NCBI GenBank assembly: GCA_937911865.1
Contig: CALDSK010000252.1
Span: 1 to 58,851, forward strand
From: an uncultured Synechococcus sp.
Lineage (GTDB): Bacteria > Cyanobacteriota > Cyanobacteriia > Phormidesmidales > Phormidesmidaceae
Direction: 5' to 3'
DNA length: 58,851 nucleotides
The position numbers and the translations under genes are program-made. This document shows, piece after piece, positions 58,106 to 58,851 of this stretch; position 1 is the first letter of the stretch, and every line of letters begins with the position of its first letter. The notes beneath the pieces were generated by a model, which was given only the letters and a program-made list of their open reading frames with translations, was not told the DNA's origin and ran no database searches.

Positions 58106-58300
58106 CTAGCCAGGCAGCTTGTCCTTGAGACTGTCCACAGTATCGCTGACCTTGCTTTCTACATCAGAAGCGACTTCGTCGATCTTTGACTGGGCTTTGT
58201 CTTTCAAGTCTTCGCCGATTTCACCAGTATCACCAACAACACCTTCCACTTTTTCTTTGGCACTATCTACAGCATCTTTCAACTTATCTTCGAGACCCAT
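58106..58300 (-). CDS. CsbD-like stress protein
   Basis: This 64-residue, highly charged helical protein, 'MGLEDKLKDAVDSAKEKVEGVVGDTG' at its start, contains Asp/Glu/Lys/Val repeats like CsbD and LEA-type proteins that accumulate in general stress. It has no Cys or Trp. I chose ATG 58300, with AAGGAG about 8 nt upstream, over an in-frame start eight codons earlier. It is monocistronic, with its own terminator. The molecular role is not established. An LEA-like protein of another family is an equally fair name. Confidence 0.85.
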   Translation of the reverse strand: MGLEDKLKDAVDSAKEKVEGVVGDTGEIGEDLKDKAQSKIDEVASDVESKVSDTVDSLKDKLPG

Positions 58301-58516
58301 AGTTTTCTCCTTTGTGATTACCAACGACAGAGTACACAGTACGACTTACCAGAGGAACCATTTAGTGTACGCACGCACAATACATCTAATAGGCTAGAAG
58401 ACTCGATTATCCTGAGATTGTTTAAAGATAGGGCTTAACACTTCAAGATAGCCAAGAATCACTTCCTAAAGAGTTGCGAATAGACTGATTGCGACACATT
58501 GGAGAAGATATAAATC

Positions 58517-58550
58517 AAAGAGCCGTCCTTTTCAGTAAGGACGGCTCTTT
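58517..58550 (-). terminator. Hairpin downstream of the tRNA-Pro fragment
   Basis: A perfect 14-bp inverted repeat (58517-58530 and 58537-58550, AAAGAGCCGTCCTT arm) with a 6-nt loop. On the minus strand it lies 20 nt after the tRNA fragment 3' end and ends in CTTTGATTT. It is best read as the original terminator of the tRNA-Pro gene. Confidence 0.75.
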
Positions 58551-58570
58551 GCCAGCAAACATTCTGCCGA

Positions 58571-58612
58571 TCGGAGCGGCGGGATTTGAACCCACGACCC
58601 CTACTACCCCAA
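58571..58612 (-). pseudogene. 3' half of tRNA-Pro (GGG); candidate attachment site
   Basis: The minus strand reads as anticodon loop UUGGGGU, 3' anticodon stem AGUAG, variable loop, complete T-arm (GUGGG/UUCAAAU/CCCGC), 3' acceptor CGCUCCG and discriminator A. A 3' end CCG-A implies the C1-G72 pair typical of tRNA-Pro. The bases where the 5' anticodon stem should be (58613-58617 read GUAAA) do not pair with AGUAG. No 5' acceptor CGGAGCG is found upstream within the window. The fragment is therefore truncated at the anticodon loop, the classic crossover point for tRNA-targeting integrases. Confidence 0.8.
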
Positions 58613-58672
58613 TTTACCTGCATGACACAACTTGCCTCTATCACGTTAATGATACACCTTTAAGCACTGAGC

Positions 58673-58851
58673 TTAGTCGCAAAGGTTTCTGTCCTCCGCT
58701 TGAACAGAGGGACTGTCTCGTAGATAGCTCTTCATTTCATAACAAGGATGGAATTCTGCCCAATCCAGTAATGTGCCGTCTTTGTTCCACAGCTTGGCCG
58801 TTCCGTCGCTACTGGCCGTGGCGATGGTCTTGCCATCAGGACTGAAACGAA
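58673..58851 (-). CDS. WD40-repeat protein, C-terminal end only
   Basis: The minus-strand frame is open from the window edge and ends at 58673-58675 (58 codons visible). It reads 'RFSPDGKTIATASSDGTAKLWNKDGTLL', a textbook WD40 blade (F-SPDG-x-x-x-A-T-A-S-D-x-x-x-x-LW). It ends with 'YLRDSPSVQAEDRNLCD', the C-terminal string I know from large cyanobacterial WD40 and NACHT-WD40 proteins (YL-x-N-x-P-x-V...DR-x-LC). These form beta-propellers for protein contacts, often in signalling or immune-like modules. The rest of the protein lies outside the window. It belongs to the segment beyond the tRNA-Pro fragment, likely the integrated element. Confidence 0.8.
   Translation of the reverse strand, partial: RFSPDGKTIATASSDGTAKLWNKDGTLLDWAEFHPCYEMKSYLRDSPSVQAEDRNLCD

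Noticed and set aside
58459..58644. 61-codon minus-strand frame with GSRGRGFKSRRSDR
   Set aside because: This string is the translation of the tRNA T-arm and acceptor, a known annotation artefact.

Overview
This is a cyanobacterial chromosome segment. It carries the HIP1 palindrome GCGATCGC many times and encodes a phycobilisome rod-core linker (CpcG), the magnesium-chelatase subunit ChlI, the thylakoid NDH-1 block ndhA-I-G-E, the cyanobacterial type of glutamate-cysteine ligase and DnaK3-DnaJ. Gene content and intermediate base composition would fit a Leptolyngbya/Synechococcales-type genome, but no species can be named from sequence alone.

Layout. Positions 1-8250 are a surface-polysaccharide locus: the C-terminal part of a Wzx-type flippase, three different sulfotransferases, two GT4 glycosyltransferases and an O-antigen ligase/polymerase-like gene that is broken by indels and a stop. 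Together they suggest a sulfated exopolysaccharide. After tRNA-His come siroheme/cobalamin genes (sirB with an unusual insertion, cobA), a pseudouridine synthase, cpcG, mobA with a membrane-protein partner, dxs, a secreted cysteine-repeat protein, a Ser/Thr kinase, and an LPS-transport operon lptA-lptB-lptF/G (to 23.5 kb). Positions 23.8-31.5 kb hold a DUF309 gene, glmM, an SGNH hydrolase, an ABC-2 permease, an AMIN-like envelope protein, a thioredoxin-like protein preceded by a 31-codon membrane mini-ORF, and dnaJ. dnaJ follows dnaK3 on the minus strand, and dnaK3 has an exceptionally long Tyr/Gln/Ser/Asn-rich tail. Next are tRNA-Leu, gshA, trmL, a LysM/M23 peptidase after an 800-nt leader region, a CAU tRNA, two peroxiredoxins, tRNA-Ser, alr, an HNH nuclease, a DHH phosphoesterase, gltA, ndhAIGE, nadK, a CHASE2-GGDEF cyclase, a DUF928 protein, a cupin, a GST, ruvC, chlI and a CsbD-like protein.

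The right edge holds a 42-nt 3' fragment of tRNA-Pro(GGG), cut exactly at the anticodon loop and followed by foreign-looking sequence with a WD40 C-terminus. This looks like the att scar of an integrated element.

Two signals stand out across the window. One is a sulfated-glycan locus with an interrupted polymerase. The other is a recurrent pattern of short tandem duplications, usually 15 bp (five codons) but also 12-21 bp, in unrelated genes (sirB, lptA, dnaK3, a membrane protein, a kinase activation loop) and in noncoding gaps. The duplications seem to be generating new low-complexity protein segments.
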